Under the pieces are notes generated by a model. That model did not search any database and was not told the DNA's origin. It saw only the letters and a program-made list of their open reading frames with translations. 64,000 nt of DNA, taken from contig BFBT01000002.1 in the NCBI GenBank assembly GCA_003112755.1, positions 62,001 to 126,000 on the forward strand, in the 5' to 3' direction. The translations under genes were made by a program, and so were the position numbers. This document shows positions 16,149-24,088 of this stretch, one piece after another; within the stretch, counting starts at the first letter, position 1; every line of letters starts with the position of its first letter. This DNA is from Lawsonibacter asaccharolyticus. Its GTDB lineage: Bacteria > Bacillota > Clostridia > Oscillospirales > Oscillospiraceae.

Positions 16149-17657
16149 ATGTCCATCATCTATGTACAGGACCGCCATGGGAAACCGCTGGCGCCCACCA
16201 CGAGGGGCGGCCATGTCCGCCGCCTCCTGGACAGCAAGCAGGCCCGTGTGGTCTGCGGCAACCCATTCACCATCCGGCTGATGTACGGGGTGGACCCCTG
16301 CACGCAGGGGTTCATCCTCGGCATCGACCCGGGCCGCACCAACATCGGGGTCACTGTAGCGGCCGCCGATGGAACCTGCGTGTTCTCCGCAAAGGCGGAG
16401 ACCAACAACAAGGATGTGCCAAAGCGCATGAAGGAGCGCAAGGCCCACCGCCAGGCCAGCCGGCAGGGCGAGCGGAAACGCCGCCAGCGTCGGGCCAGGA
16501 AAAATGGGACCTGCTTCGGTGAGCGCAAGCGTATCCTGCCCGGCTGCAAAGAGCCGATCACCAACCACTACATCACGAACACGGAGGCCCGGTTCATGAA
16601 CCGGGCCCGGACTAAAGGGTGGCTGACGCCCACGGCAAACCAGCTGCTGCAGAGTACTATCAGTCTGGTACGCAAGGTCTGCAAGTTCTTGCCCGTCACC
16701 GATGTGGTACTGGAGCTCAACGAATTTGCCTTCATGGCAATGGACGACCCAGGCATCCAGCGGTGGGAATATCAGAAAGGCCCGCTGTATGGCTATGGCA
16801 GTGTGGAGGCGGCGGTATATACCCAGCAGGACGGACACTGCATCTTCTGCGAGCAGGCGATCGCCCACTGCCATCATGTCATCCCTGCCAGCAAGGGCGG
16901 CAGCGACACCCTGGAAAACCGGGCCGGCCTCTGCGGGGGTCATCACGACCTGGTCCATAAGGAGCAGTCCTGGACAGACAAGCTGGCAGAGCTCAAGGCC
17001 GGCATGAATAAACGCTATGCAGCCCTCAGCGTCGTGAACCAGATTATCCCGCGTCTTGCGGATGAGCTGGGGAAGATGTTCCCGGGCCACGCCTTTGCCA
17101 CCAACGGATGGAGCACCAAGCAGTTCCGGGATGCACATGGGATACCCAAGGACCACAACACGGATGCCGACTGCATTGCCTGCTCCATTCTGGAGAATCC
17201 GACCATTAAGCTGCCGGAGAAGGTGTACGAACTGCGCAAGTTCCGGCGGCACGACCGAGCTCAGATATCCCGTATGGAGGACCGCAACTACTACCTGCCC
17301 GGAGCAGACCCGAAAACCGGCAAGCCCAAAAAGGTCCTGGCCGCCAAGAACCGGCATAAACGCACCGAGCAAAAGACCGACAGCCTGGAGGAATTCCGGG
17401 CAGCTCATCCCAATGATGTGGGGCGGCTGATGGTTGCTCGTGGCGGACCTAAGCATAAGGACCCCAACCGCGTTCTCCCGGGAGCTATCTTCCAGGTGGA
17501 GACCAGCTCTGGGAATGTTGAGCAGCTGGTGCTCCAGGGAAGTCATGGGCGGGACAAAAATGGCCAGCCGCTATATATGGAGTTTGTCGGCCAGGGTAAT
17601 TTCCGTCCAAACAGGTGCAAGTATGTTGCCCGAGGTAGAGGTTGGCAATTTGTCTAA
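16149..17657 (+). CDS. iscB: IscB RNA-guided nuclease (RuvC + HNH)
   Basis: A transposon-encoded, omega-RNA-guided DNA endonuclease, the ancestor group of Cas9. 502 residues; ATG 16149 follows GGGAGG. In order: PLMP-type N-terminus (GKPLAPTTRG, 11-20), RuvC-I GIDPGRTNIGV with D60, Arg-rich bridge helix (about 93-120), RuvC-II VLELNEFAF (about 187-195), HNH with CIFC (231-234), HH (242-243) and HH (265-266), and RuvC-III HNTDADCIA (336-344). All key residues look intact. A roughly 130-residue C-terminal part would bind target-adjacent DNA. No tnpA lies nearby, so mobility would need a transposase in trans. The omega-RNA is directly upstream. Confidence 0.9.
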   Translation: MSIIYVQDRHGKPLAPTTRGGHVRRLLDSKQARVVCGNPFTIRLMYGVDPCTQGFILGIDPGRTNIGVTVAAADGTCVFSAKAETNNKDVPKRMKERKAHRQASRQGERKRRQRRARKNGTCFGERKRILPGCKEPITNHYITNTEARFMNRARTKGWLTPTANQLLQSTISLVRKVCKFLPVTDVVLELNEFAFMAMDDPGIQRWEYQKGPLYGYGSVEAAVYTQQDGHCIFCEQAIAHCHHVIPASKGGSDTLENRAGLCGGHHDLVHKEQSWTDKLAELKAGMNKRYAALSVVNQIIPRLADELGKMFPGHAFATNGWSTKQFRDAHGIPKDHNTDADCIACSILENPTIKLPEKVYELRKFRRHDRAQISRMEDRNYYLPGADPKTGKPKKVLAAKNRHKRTEQKTDSLEEFRAAHPNDVGRLMVARGGPKHKDPNRVLPGAIFQVETSSGNVEQLVLQGSHGRDKNGQPLYMEFVGQGNFRPNRCKYVARGRGWQFV

Positions 17658-17712
17658 TCGCAGATGTACAACCACAAAATTGGAAGAGCCGAAATTTTAA
17701 GGAGGACCGAAC

Positions 17713-18696
17713 ATGAAATATTCAGAGCTGGAGAAAATGGACCACATGGAGGCACTGCTGATGCTGTACCGGAAGATCCGGGAGGTCCGGCCCACGGCTG
17801 ACGCCATGTCGTGTCTGGTGGTCGATCCGGATATGGACCAGGAGATGGCAAATGTTTCTCTGGCGTTCATGGCAGAAACCTTTGCGATGTAGGTGATGCA
17901 AGAGGAGCTGGATGAGACGCCCGTGGATGAGGAGCTTGGCAAACTGTACGAGATTGCCAAGTATGTCCGCGAGGAGGCGGTAGGGCTGCTCGGCTCCTGC
18001 TTTATGCTGCAGCGGCAGTTGGCGCCGGATGCCCATGAGATGCTGGAGACGGAGGACAACGGCCGTCTCACCGACAGGGAAGCAGTCCTCATGGAGGACC
18101 TCTGCAAGGCTGTGGTGGATGCCGGGTTTATGGATCCGGAGAAGGAGCGGCTGTTTGCAGCCATCTGCGATGAGGGAACGGACCGGCTGACCCCGGTGGG
18201 GCGGCACATCATTGATCCGGAAGATGAGGGCTCCGAGCTGGTTTTCGCCCATCTGGAATGCCTGGAGTCTCTCATGCAGCAGTATAAGCACATCGGGAAA
18301 ACCCAGTACCTGGTGCTGTCGGTGGGATCCAAGGAGGACGAAGACATCGAAGGCGAGGACCTGCCGCTGGTATTCGAAAGAAGTTTCTTCCCGGATGAAG
18401 GCGGCTGTGGGAGCTGTACTGGCGAGGATTGTCTCCGGATCGGGGTGGGCGACGGGTGCCATTGGAAACGGGATGATGTGCTGTTTGCGGAGAACATGGA
18501 GCCGGGGGACATGAGCGATGCGAAGGTGATGCTGATGATTCTGCGGATGATGGACGGCATCGTGGATGGACGGAAGCTGTTCGAGGAAGGGGACAAGCTG
18601 CTGGTGGGATACAGCAAGGATTTTGCCGGGGCAGGCAAAAAGACGGTGATCAACTTCTGCGGGCAGAGCGGTAATGGGATCACGATTTTGAAGTAG
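17713..18696 (+). pseudogene. Paralogue of the 14923 acidic protein with in-frame TAG
   Basis: Reading from ATG 17713 (GGAGGA upstream) gives MKYSELEKMDHMEALLMLYR, matching the 14923 protein, but codon 60 (17890-17892) is TAG; the same frame then continues to 18696 for a total of 327 codons. Similarity to the paralogue runs across the stop (AETFAM-stop-VMQEELDETP against AEAFGLTVLQAELERTG), so this is one interrupted gene. TAG is a normal terminal stop of several other genes here, so a reassigned code is unlikely. Either an amber mutation, readthrough, or re-initiation at GTG 17893. It lies 55 bases after iscB. Confidence 0.7.
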
Positions 18697-18701
18697 GCGG
18701 G

Positions 18702-18740
18702 AGATGGGACCCGGGCTTTAGCCCGGGTCTTTTCTTTTGT
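18702..18740 (+). terminator. Rho-independent terminator
   Basis: GACCCGGGC TTTA GCCCGGGTC followed by TTTTCTTTTG; almost identical to the terminator at 15828. Confidence 0.9.
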
Positions 18741-19022
18741 TGGCTTTCTCTGGGAGTATTGGCATGAGGGGTGCTATTTCCTATATGGGCTATATGGCAT
18801 TTTTGCGCTGACGAGTGCGGGAATTTGGAGGGTCTTCTTATAGTGGCTTCTCTAGGGATACTCTCCTATATGGGGATGTGGTTCTTCTTGCGACGGGTGC
18901 TGGTTGTACTGTTCTTTTGGGATATGAGTCGTTGTGGTGCGTGTAGCGCGGGTGTATAAGTTTTCTTAATAGGGCAGCCTGTCTTTCTGGATATATAGGA
19001 GGTTCTTCTGTTATATGGGGAT
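18741..19022. other. Gap with repeated CTATATGGG motifs, no supported gene
   Basis: Contains CCTATATGGG, CTATATGGC, CCTATATGGGG and TTATATGGGG. A 62-codon frame (18771-18959) has hydrophobic character but no ribosome binding site, so it is not called. Confidence 0.4.
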
Positions 19023-19360
19023 TTCCTTTATTACCGAAGAAATTTGGCGGGGGGGTCTTTTTGCCGGGAGGCTGTCACCGCGGTCCGGTTCCGTTCCGGA
19101 ACCGATGCCGGGTCCGTGAGATAGCCGTTCTCATCGGACTTGGCGGGGGAAGCCGCATCATCTTCCGGCGCGAGCGGCTCGCATCGCCTGCAATGTCTGC
19201 CGCCCGACCGGACATGCCATGTCCGATTCTCCATCGTAGAGAAAAACGATTTGCTCCGCGGAGTCCTCACGGACCCGACTTCGGTCCCGGCAGTGACCGG
19301 CTCCGGCAAGGACCTCTGGCAAATGAAACTCTCCCTGCCTCTTTTCTTCGTTAAAAAGAC
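19023..19360. repeat. Inverted-repeat element (both arms)
   Basis: Left TTATTACCGAAGAAAT and right CTTTTCTTCGTTAAAAAGAC. Hairpins CCGGTTCC/GGAACCG and CCGGGTCCGTGAG / CTCACGGACCC boundaries are present. The inner segment (GACATGCCATGTCC, CGATTTGCTCCGCGG) is shared with the copy at 21075. Confidence 0.85.
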
Positions 19361-19403
19361 GCGTTTTCCGCACCCGTCCCGCATGGGCCCCTCAGAATAG
19401 CAT

Positions 19404-19447
19404 CTTCCGTCCCCGCATAGGATAGCTTCAGAAAACCAATTTAGGAG
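19404..19447 (+). promoter_or_regulatory. Conserved leader of a GWRPVLEP-family array
   Basis: CCGCATAGGATAGCTTCAGA and AAACCAATTTAGGAG recur nearly unchanged before the arrays at 21364 and 39779; GCATAGGAT takes the place of GCATATAAT. Confidence 0.55.
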
Positions 19448-19494
19448 ATAGCAAAAATAGGAGGTACTCATATATGTCCATAGAGAGTATTCCA

Positions 19495-19535
19495 GAAGTT
19501 CCCAGCTTTAGCCGTGGGGGAGATTCACCGTAGAC
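19495..19535 (+). mobile_element. IS200/IS605 right-end remnant
   Basis: CCCAGCTTTAGCCGTGGGGGAG followed by ATTCAC copies the right-end hairpins found after the tnpB genes, but no tnpB is attached. Confidence 0.5.
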
Positions 19536-19602
19536 CGCAACAGGTTCGAATTATATCAGGTTGCGGAGACTGCGGAGAATTAGAAAATAGGAGGGATTTT
19601 GT

Positions 19603-20301
19603 TTGGCAAGCATTATTAAGTTCGGATCGCTCGTGATGAACGGCGAGGTTTGTCCATTCCCGACCCTGCGGGACGGCAAAGATTTCTGGCTGGGCGATAC
19701 GGCCGAGAAGCATCAGATCCACTGGCTGGTAGTGGACAACAAATTAGTCTGCTGCTGGAACCTCATTACGAGGCTGAGCTGGGAGGAGCTGGAGGCAGGG
19801 CGCTGGGCATCCGGGAAACCTGTTTTCCTGGATGGGTTCTCGTTCGGCTGCCGGCTCCTTCAGCAGTCTGACGACGGCAGCTACGAATGGGACAGAGCGA
19901 TGGAGGCTTGCGGCGGCGACAACGCTGCGTTCCATTGGCGAAACTGCCCCAGTTGGACCCGGGAGAAGCGACCTGACGAGAGCTGGGCAGGTCTTGCCTG
20001 CGGCGGAGAAAAGAGCGTGGAGCCGTACATCACCGCTGGCTGGAGGCCGGTATTGGTCCCCTTAGGACAGGATTCTCCCCATGATGAGTTTCTCCCTGGA
20101 TGGGACCTGCTCGTTTGGGGCAGCAACTTTGTCCTGGATGGCGTCCTACAGGAGCAGACTCAGTACGACATATTACTGCGCATGAGGCGGGAGGTTTTTC
20201 TCCCGGAAAGTCCTGCGTACAGGCTGTTCGATGACAATTTTGTAGCGGTGGATCCGGCGCAGGTAAAGTTCGTGCAGGTCGCCCGCCAGAAAGCGGGGTG
20301 A
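19603..20301 (+). CDS. GWRPVLEP/Sm-like family protein 1
   Basis: First gene of a seven-member tandem array. 232 residues; start is TTG 19603 with AGGAGGG seven bases upstream. N-terminal domain: FGSLVMNGE, then IHWLVVDNKLV, LSWEELEAG, a VFLDGFSFGCRLL strand, the FHWRNCPSW motif and GWRPVLVP at about residues 148-155. C-terminal module: WDLLVWGSNFVLDGVLQEQ, then YDILL, then AVDPAQVKFVQ, the spacing of an Sm/Hfq fold. The family is unrecognised. The next gene overlaps its stop, so they are translated together. No signal peptide, membrane segment or enzyme motif. Confidence 0.75.
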   Translation: MASIIKFGSLVMNGEVCPFPTLRDGKDFWLGDTAEKHQIHWLVVDNKLVCCWNLITRLSWEELEAGRWASGKPVFLDGFSFGCRLLQQSDDGSYEWDRAMEACGGDNAAFHWRNCPSWTREKRPDESWAGLACGGEKSVEPYITAGWRPVLVPLGQDSPHDEFLPGWDLLVWGSNFVLDGVLQEQTQYDILLRMRREVFLPESPAYRLFDDNFVAVDPAQVKFVQVARQKAG

Positions 20302-20306
20302 GGGTA

Positions 20307-21029
20307 ATGGCAACGCTGTTGTTGGGGGCACTCGTGCAAGATGGGAAGCGGAATCAGTTCCCGACAGCCTATTCTGGCGGCAAATTTGGATTAGCCGATG
20401 CGGACGGTACGCAGCCGATTCCCTGGCTGGTTTCCGGCGGCACGCTCTTTTGCTGCCACAATCTTCTCACGGGCATTAGCTGGAAGGCGCTGTCTCAGGA
20501 CTCCAAGGTCTTTGGCTGCAAAGCAGAAATCGAGGGGTTCAAGTTCCTCTGCCGCATTCCTTACCCGGGCACGACGCCAGGCGGAGAGTGGGATGCGGCC
20601 GTGGATCTGGCGCAGGGAGATGACCGGATACTCCATTGGAAGAACTACCGGTCCTGGTGCCAGAGTGCCGGGATGGATAGCGTCACACGCGTTGTCCGCG
20701 GCGGCGGCGCAGCTAAGGAGTGGCAGTCGTACCCGGAAAATGGGTACGCCGGGTGGCGTCCAATTTTGGAGCCAAAGGGGGTACCGATCCCTGAGTCTGG
20801 GCTCCGGCTGCAGGCTGGGTATGAGCTTCTGGTCTGGGGAACCGACTGCGTGCTGCGCGGCAAGATACTGGATCAGAGCGACTACGACCTGGTACTGCAG
20901 TCCTCCGGCACCTGGTTTGCGGATGATGCCGGTTCTCTGTTCCGGCCTCTGGAGAAAAAACTCCGGACGATCATTGTGGACAAATCCCAGGTACGGATGG
21001 TGCAGATCGGAAGGTTTATCGGGTCCTGA
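20307..21029 (+). CDS. GWRPVLEP/Sm-like family protein 2
   Basis: 240 residues. ATG 20307, five bases past the previous stop, is preferred; a GTG at 20298 would overlap the previous gene by four bases. Short N-terminus (LLLGALVQDG), PWLVSGGTLFCCHN, ISWKAL, LHWKNYRSW, GWRPILEP, then the C-terminal module YELLVWGTDCVLRGKILDQ, YDLVL and IIVDKSQVRMVQ. Co-transcribed with protein 1, then a hairpin terminator. Identity to protein 1 is low outside the motifs, so the duplication is old and the copies probably differ in specificity. Confidence 0.75.
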   Translation: MATLLLGALVQDGKRNQFPTAYSGGKFGLADADGTQPIPWLVSGGTLFCCHNLLTGISWKALSQDSKVFGCKAEIEGFKFLCRIPYPGTTPGGEWDAAVDLAQGDDRILHWKNYRSWCQSAGMDSVTRVVRGGGAAKEWQSYPENGYAGWRPILEPKGVPIPESGLRLQAGYELLVWGTDCVLRGKILDQSDYDLVLQSSGTWFADDAGSLFRPLEKKLRTIIVDKSQVRMVQIGRFIGS

Positions 21030-21034
21030 GCATA

Positions 21035-21074
21035 GGGAGTCTGGGCATTTTGCCTGGGCTCCCTTCTTTTTTGC
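21035..21074 (+). terminator. Rho-independent terminator after array protein 2
   Basis: GGGAG, GGC, TTTT loop, GCC, CTCCC hairpin followed by TTCTTTTTTG. Confidence 0.65.
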
Positions 21075-21227
21075 CGGACATGTCGTGTCCGCGTCTTCGC
21101 CGTAGAGCCCTACGATTTGCTCGGCGGAGCCATCACGGACCCGGCATCGGTTCCGGAACGGAACCGGCCCGGGCAAGAGCTCCCGGCAAAGGAACATCCA
21201 AGGCATCTTTTCTTTGTTAAAAAAGAC
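21075..21227. repeat. Inverted-repeat element, right arm with inner segment
   Basis: Inner segment (GACATGTCGTGTCC, CGATTTGCTCGGCGG) then CATCACGGACCC, hairpin CGGTTCCGG/CGGAACCGG and outer end CTTTTCTTTGTTAAAAAAGAC. The left arm is missing, replaced by the terminator of the previous gene. Confidence 0.75.
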
Positions 21228-21282
21228 TTATCTCTCCCAGAGGCCCAGGGAGAGCACTGTTAGAGGACAGCGAACCCTGCCT

Positions 21283-21338
21283 TCCCGAATGGAAAATCTC
21301 ATTCCCGCATAGGATAGCTTCAGAAAACCGATCTGGAG
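21283..21338 (+). promoter_or_regulatory. Conserved leader of a GWRPVLEP-family array
   Basis: GAATGGAAAATCTCA, then CCCGCATAGGATAGCTTCAG and AAAACCGATCTGGAG. The GGAAAAT box is 17 bases before the GCATAGGAT element. Confidence 0.55.
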
Positions 21339-21363
21339 AAAAGAACAAAAGGAGGAATCAATT

Positions 21364-22152
21364 TTGGAAGCAAAAATTCGAAAACTTGGCACGCTGTACT
21401 CCGGCTCTGAGATGATCGGCTCGGAAAACAGCCTTGCCTATTCTAAGGACGACCATCCCAGAGACCTCATCATCCGCGATACGGTCCCTGGCCTGGAGAT
21501 CACCTGGGTGGAATACGACGGCCTGCTGATGGCCCGATACCCGGTTCTCTGCAAGATCTCATTCGATGATCTGAAGTTTGCCGGGCTCATCCAAGGCAAG
21601 CAGGTCCAGATCGATGGCGTCCGCTATGAGCTTCGGCTGCTGCGCGGCGGACTCCGAGACTATCCAAGCTCCGACGACCTGTGGGTGCGGGAGGTGCGGA
21701 ATGTCGCGGAGGGTATCTGGAGGAATGCCGATTTCCGCTGCTGGGGATACCGCTCCCCGGCGCCTGGCTCCTACTCCTTCGACGGCGTCCTCACGGCTCT
21801 AACCGACTCAGACAGCCCTATCTGGACGGCAGTGCTGCCCACCGATACGCGCACTGAGACGATCGGCTGGCGGCCGGTGCTGGAGCCCACCACTCAGGTG
21901 GAAAAACAGCTGGAAGGCCTCAAGCCTGGCCACTGGGTCGCTATCTGGGGCGGCGATAGTGTCGTATCCGGCATCCTGAAGGAGATCAATAACTACGATC
22001 TGATCCTCCACCATTCGTCCGTGGACGGGCTGGAGGAGCAAGACAAAGGAGTCCTGGCCGTTCCGCTGCCCGATGGACGGGTGTGCGTAGATAAGGTGGC
22101 CATCGTGGGAGTGCGCACGAACCCCCAGGACCAAAGAAGGAGAGCAACATGA
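21364..22152 (+). CDS. GWRPVLEP/Sm-like family protein 3
   Basis: 262 residues, TTG start at 21364 with AGGAGGA nine bases upstream. Motifs in order: LGTLYSGSEM, LEITWVEYDGLLMARY, ISFDDLKFAG, VQIDGVRYELRLLRG, a Trp-rich middle (CWGYRSPAP), GWRPVLEP (about 178-185), then the module HWVAIWGGDSVVSGILKEI, YDLIL and VCVDKVAIVGV. Here the middle region lacks the usual HW motif. Its stop overlaps the next start codon by four bases (ATGA). Confidence 0.75.
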   Translation: MEAKIRKLGTLYSGSEMIGSENSLAYSKDDHPRDLIIRDTVPGLEITWVEYDGLLMARYPVLCKISFDDLKFAGLIQGKQVQIDGVRYELRLLRGGLRDYPSSDDLWVREVRNVAEGIWRNADFRCWGYRSPAPGSYSFDGVLTALTDSDSPIWTAVLPTDTRTETIGWRPVLEPTTQVEKQLEGLKPGHWVAIWGGDSVVSGILKEINNYDLILHHSSVDGLEEQDKGVLAVPLPDGRVCVDKVAIVGVRTNPQDQRRRAT

Positions 22153-22871
22153 TGGTTAGAAAACTGTCGTTCGGTACTCCCTATCTGGACAATGTACCGA
22201 TGAAGCCGGGGGAACTCGACTGTTTGCCCGATACCAGGAACATCTGGATCGGTGAGTCTAAGAAAGGCAAACAGATCAACTGGATCCTGCAGGACGGCAG
22301 ACTGATTGCCGACCGGGTTGTCCTATGGGGCGTCGCCTGGCGCCAGATGGTGGCGAACAGCCTTGCCAGTGGAGAGGCGCCGCCGATCAACCTGGAGGGG
22401 CAGCTGTTCCGCTGCCGGCTCCTGGAGATCAGTCCTCAGCTGGATGAGTGGAGTATGGCTCTGTGGGCCAAAGAGCTGCTCATCTGGGCATCCGAGAAAT
22501 ACCGCTACTTTTGGGTGATCGAAACGGACGGCGAGGAACGCCGTCCGGGCCGGCGCAACAGTATGCGAGCCTGCCTACCCACGAAGACTGATCAGAAGGA
22601 GGGTTGGCTGCCGGTACTGGAGCCCCTGAAGCCCCACTTCGGAAACCTGGAGAAAGGCCAGTACCTGGAGGTCTGCTCCAACGAGCAAATCATGTCCGGC
22701 TGGTTGCACGACCAGACCGACTATGATCTGATCCTCCGGTCGGACCCAAAGGAGTTCATTCCGGACGACTTGGATCCTCAGATATTTGCCGCCGACGGCG
22801 ATATGTTCGCTATCAGCAAGGCAGGTATTCGGATCGTGCAGCGGCGGAAGGAGGAAATAGGGAATGGCTAA
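22149..22871 (+). CDS. GWRPVLEP/Sm-like family protein 4
   Basis: 240 residues, ATG 22149 within the preceding stop (AAGAAGGAG upstream). It has LSFGTPYLDNVPM, INWILQDGRLIADR, VAWRQM, FRCRLLEIS, a variant GWLPVLEP and the C-terminal module QYLEVCSNEQIMSGWLHDQ, YDLIL, AISKAGIRIVQ. The Pro/Trp change in the signature and a shortened middle make it one of the more diverged members. Its end overlaps the next start by eight bases. Confidence 0.7.
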   Translation: MMVRKLSFGTPYLDNVPMKPGELDCLPDTRNIWIGESKKGKQINWILQDGRLIADRVVLWGVAWRQMVANSLASGEAPPINLEGQLFRCRLLEISPQLDEWSMALWAKELLIWASEKYRYFWVIETDGEERRPGRRNSMRACLPTKTDQKEGWLPVLEPLKPHFGNLEKGQYLEVCSNEQIMSGWLHDQTDYDLILRSDPKEFIPDDLDPQIFAADGDMFAISKAGIRIVQRRKEEIGNG

Positions 22872-23598
22872 TCGGATTCAGATGGGCTCTATCTGGATGG
22901 ACTGTAGTATCCAGAGTCCATGCTTCAGGTTCGAGCCTGAAGAGCATTTCCCCTTCGATTCGCCTGCCAACATAGAAATCCGCGACAGCACCAGTAGCCC
23001 ATCTGATATAATTTGGGTCGTTGTGAACAACAAGCTGATCGCCGCCCGGCCGGTCATGCACACAGTTAGCTTTGCAGACCTGCAAGAGCTAAACCTGGTG
23101 CATGGCTATGAGGTCTCTATCGATGGGCAGTGGTACCAGATCCGGATGCTGATGGATTTGGACGAGTGGCTCTTGGCCCTGGAGGCTGTCGGGGAGGACG
23201 ATCATATCTGGCATTGGGAACAGTGCCAGTCGTTCCTCCAGCAGCCATCCGGCAATGGACTCAGGGTTCTCTGTACAGATTCGCGTAGACTGGATCAGCC
23301 AGACATGGTCATGCGGACTGACCGCCGTCAGCAGACTGGCTGGCGGCCAGTGCTGGAACTCGCCAGGAAACCTGATTTCCAGAAGCTGGAGGTTGGACAG
23401 AAGCTGCTCTGCTGGGGCTGGCAGAGCCTGGTGAACGGAATCCTGCTGGAAAATGGGACCTATGACCTGGTCCTTCAGCGGCAGGATGGCACCGATATCA
23501 GCCCCAAGGATACAGCAACATTCGCAAGCCCGGCCATGGACGACCAGGTCATTGTGAACAAGTCGGCCGTGGCTGGGCTCAGGAGAAAGGAGAAATAG
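22864..23598 (+). CDS. GWRPVLEP/Sm-like family protein 5
   Basis: 244 residues from ATG 22864 (GGAGGAAATA upstream, inside the previous gene). Motifs: MGSIWMDCS, IIWVVVNNKLIAARP, VSFADLQ, VSIDGQWYQIRML, IWHWEQCQSF, GWRPVLEL and the module KLLCWGWQSLVNGILLEN, YDLVL, VIVNKSAVAGL. Ends TAG. It is separated by one base from the short protein 6, so translation is likely coupled. Confidence 0.75.
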   Translation: MANRIQMGSIWMDCSIQSPCFRFEPEEHFPFDSPANIEIRDSTSSPSDIIWVVVNNKLIAARPVMHTVSFADLQELNLVHGYEVSIDGQWYQIRMLMDLDEWLLALEAVGEDDHIWHWEQCQSFLQQPSGNGLRVLCTDSRRLDQPDMVMRTDRRQQTGWRPVLELARKPDFQKLEVGQKLLCWGWQSLVNGILLENGTYDLVLQRQDGTDISPKDTATFASPAMDDQVIVNKSAVAGLRRKEK

Positions 23599-23599
23599 A

Positions 23600-24046
23600 A
23601 TGGGAACAAGTTCAGATTTTTTTGACACTCTGAAAGGAATTTCAGAGCACATGGATCTCCCCCAGGAACTCAAGGATATGCTTCCAGCCTTCATGGATAA
23701 TACAGGCACCATGATCTCCTACGGAGATCTGGACAGCAAGAGCTCTCAGGAGCTGAAAGACATGCTGGGTCTGCCATTCATTGATGAGCAGCCGCCTGGC
23801 GAGTCTATTGAACTCGATGAGGAGCTGCTCGGAGAGGAGGTCGTCATCTGGGTGTTGGAAAAGCACAACAATGATGTTGTCCGTGACGGCGAAGCCATGC
23901 GCGTAAGTGGTACTCTATCTGAGTTCAACGACTACGATGTGGTTCTGAAGAACGGCCGGTGTAGCGGCAGCTGCTCGGTAGCCAAGCAGATGGATGGCAG
24001 CGTCATCGTGGAGCGGGAGAAGATCATCTCAGTCAAAAAAGTATGA
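23600..24046 (+). CDS. Short family member: Sm-like module without the GWRPVLEP domain
   Basis: 148 residues; ATG 23600 follows AAAGGAGAAATAG. Residues 1-75 are acidic and helical with two similar ELKDML segments (PQELKDMLPAF and SQELKDMLGLP). Residues about 80-148 align with the C-terminal module of the neighbours: EEVVIWVLEKHN, SGTLSEFNDYDVVLKNGR, VIVEREKIISV. The pattern (beta strand, G-x-L, N-D-Y-D-hydrophobic-L, then I/V-x-hydrophobic-x-R-x-x-I) is that of Sm/LSm/Hfq proteins. Its existence as a separate gene supports treating the module as an independent domain. Function unknown. Confidence 0.7.
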   Translation: MGTSSDFFDTLKGISEHMDLPQELKDMLPAFMDNTGTMISYGDLDSKSSQELKDMLGLPFIDEQPPGESIELDEELLGEEVVIWVLEKHNNDVVRDGEAMRVSGTLSEFNDYDVVLKNGRCSGSCSVAKQMDGSVIVEREKIISVKKV

Positions 24047-24049
24047 GGA

Positions 24050-24073
24050 ACCACAGCCTTACAGCTGTGGTAG
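24050..24073 (+). promoter_or_regulatory. Intercistronic hairpin
   Basis: ACCACAGC CTTACA GCTGTGGT forms a perfect stem between two array genes without a T-tract: a processing or attenuation site rather than a full terminator. Confidence 0.5.
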
Positions 24074-24088
24074 GAAGAAGGAATATTT

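Noticed and set aside
16062..17546. 494-codon minus-strand frame opposite iscB
   Set aside because: Antisense to an intact IscB with all catalytic motifs.
17890..17892. Reassigned TAG (alternative genetic code as in some gut phages)
   Set aside because: Several recognised or well-bounded genes here end in TAG, and no tRNA with anticodon CTA is seen.
18771..18959. 62-codon hydrophobic frame
   Set aside because: No ribosome binding site; region is built of CTATATGGG-like repeats.
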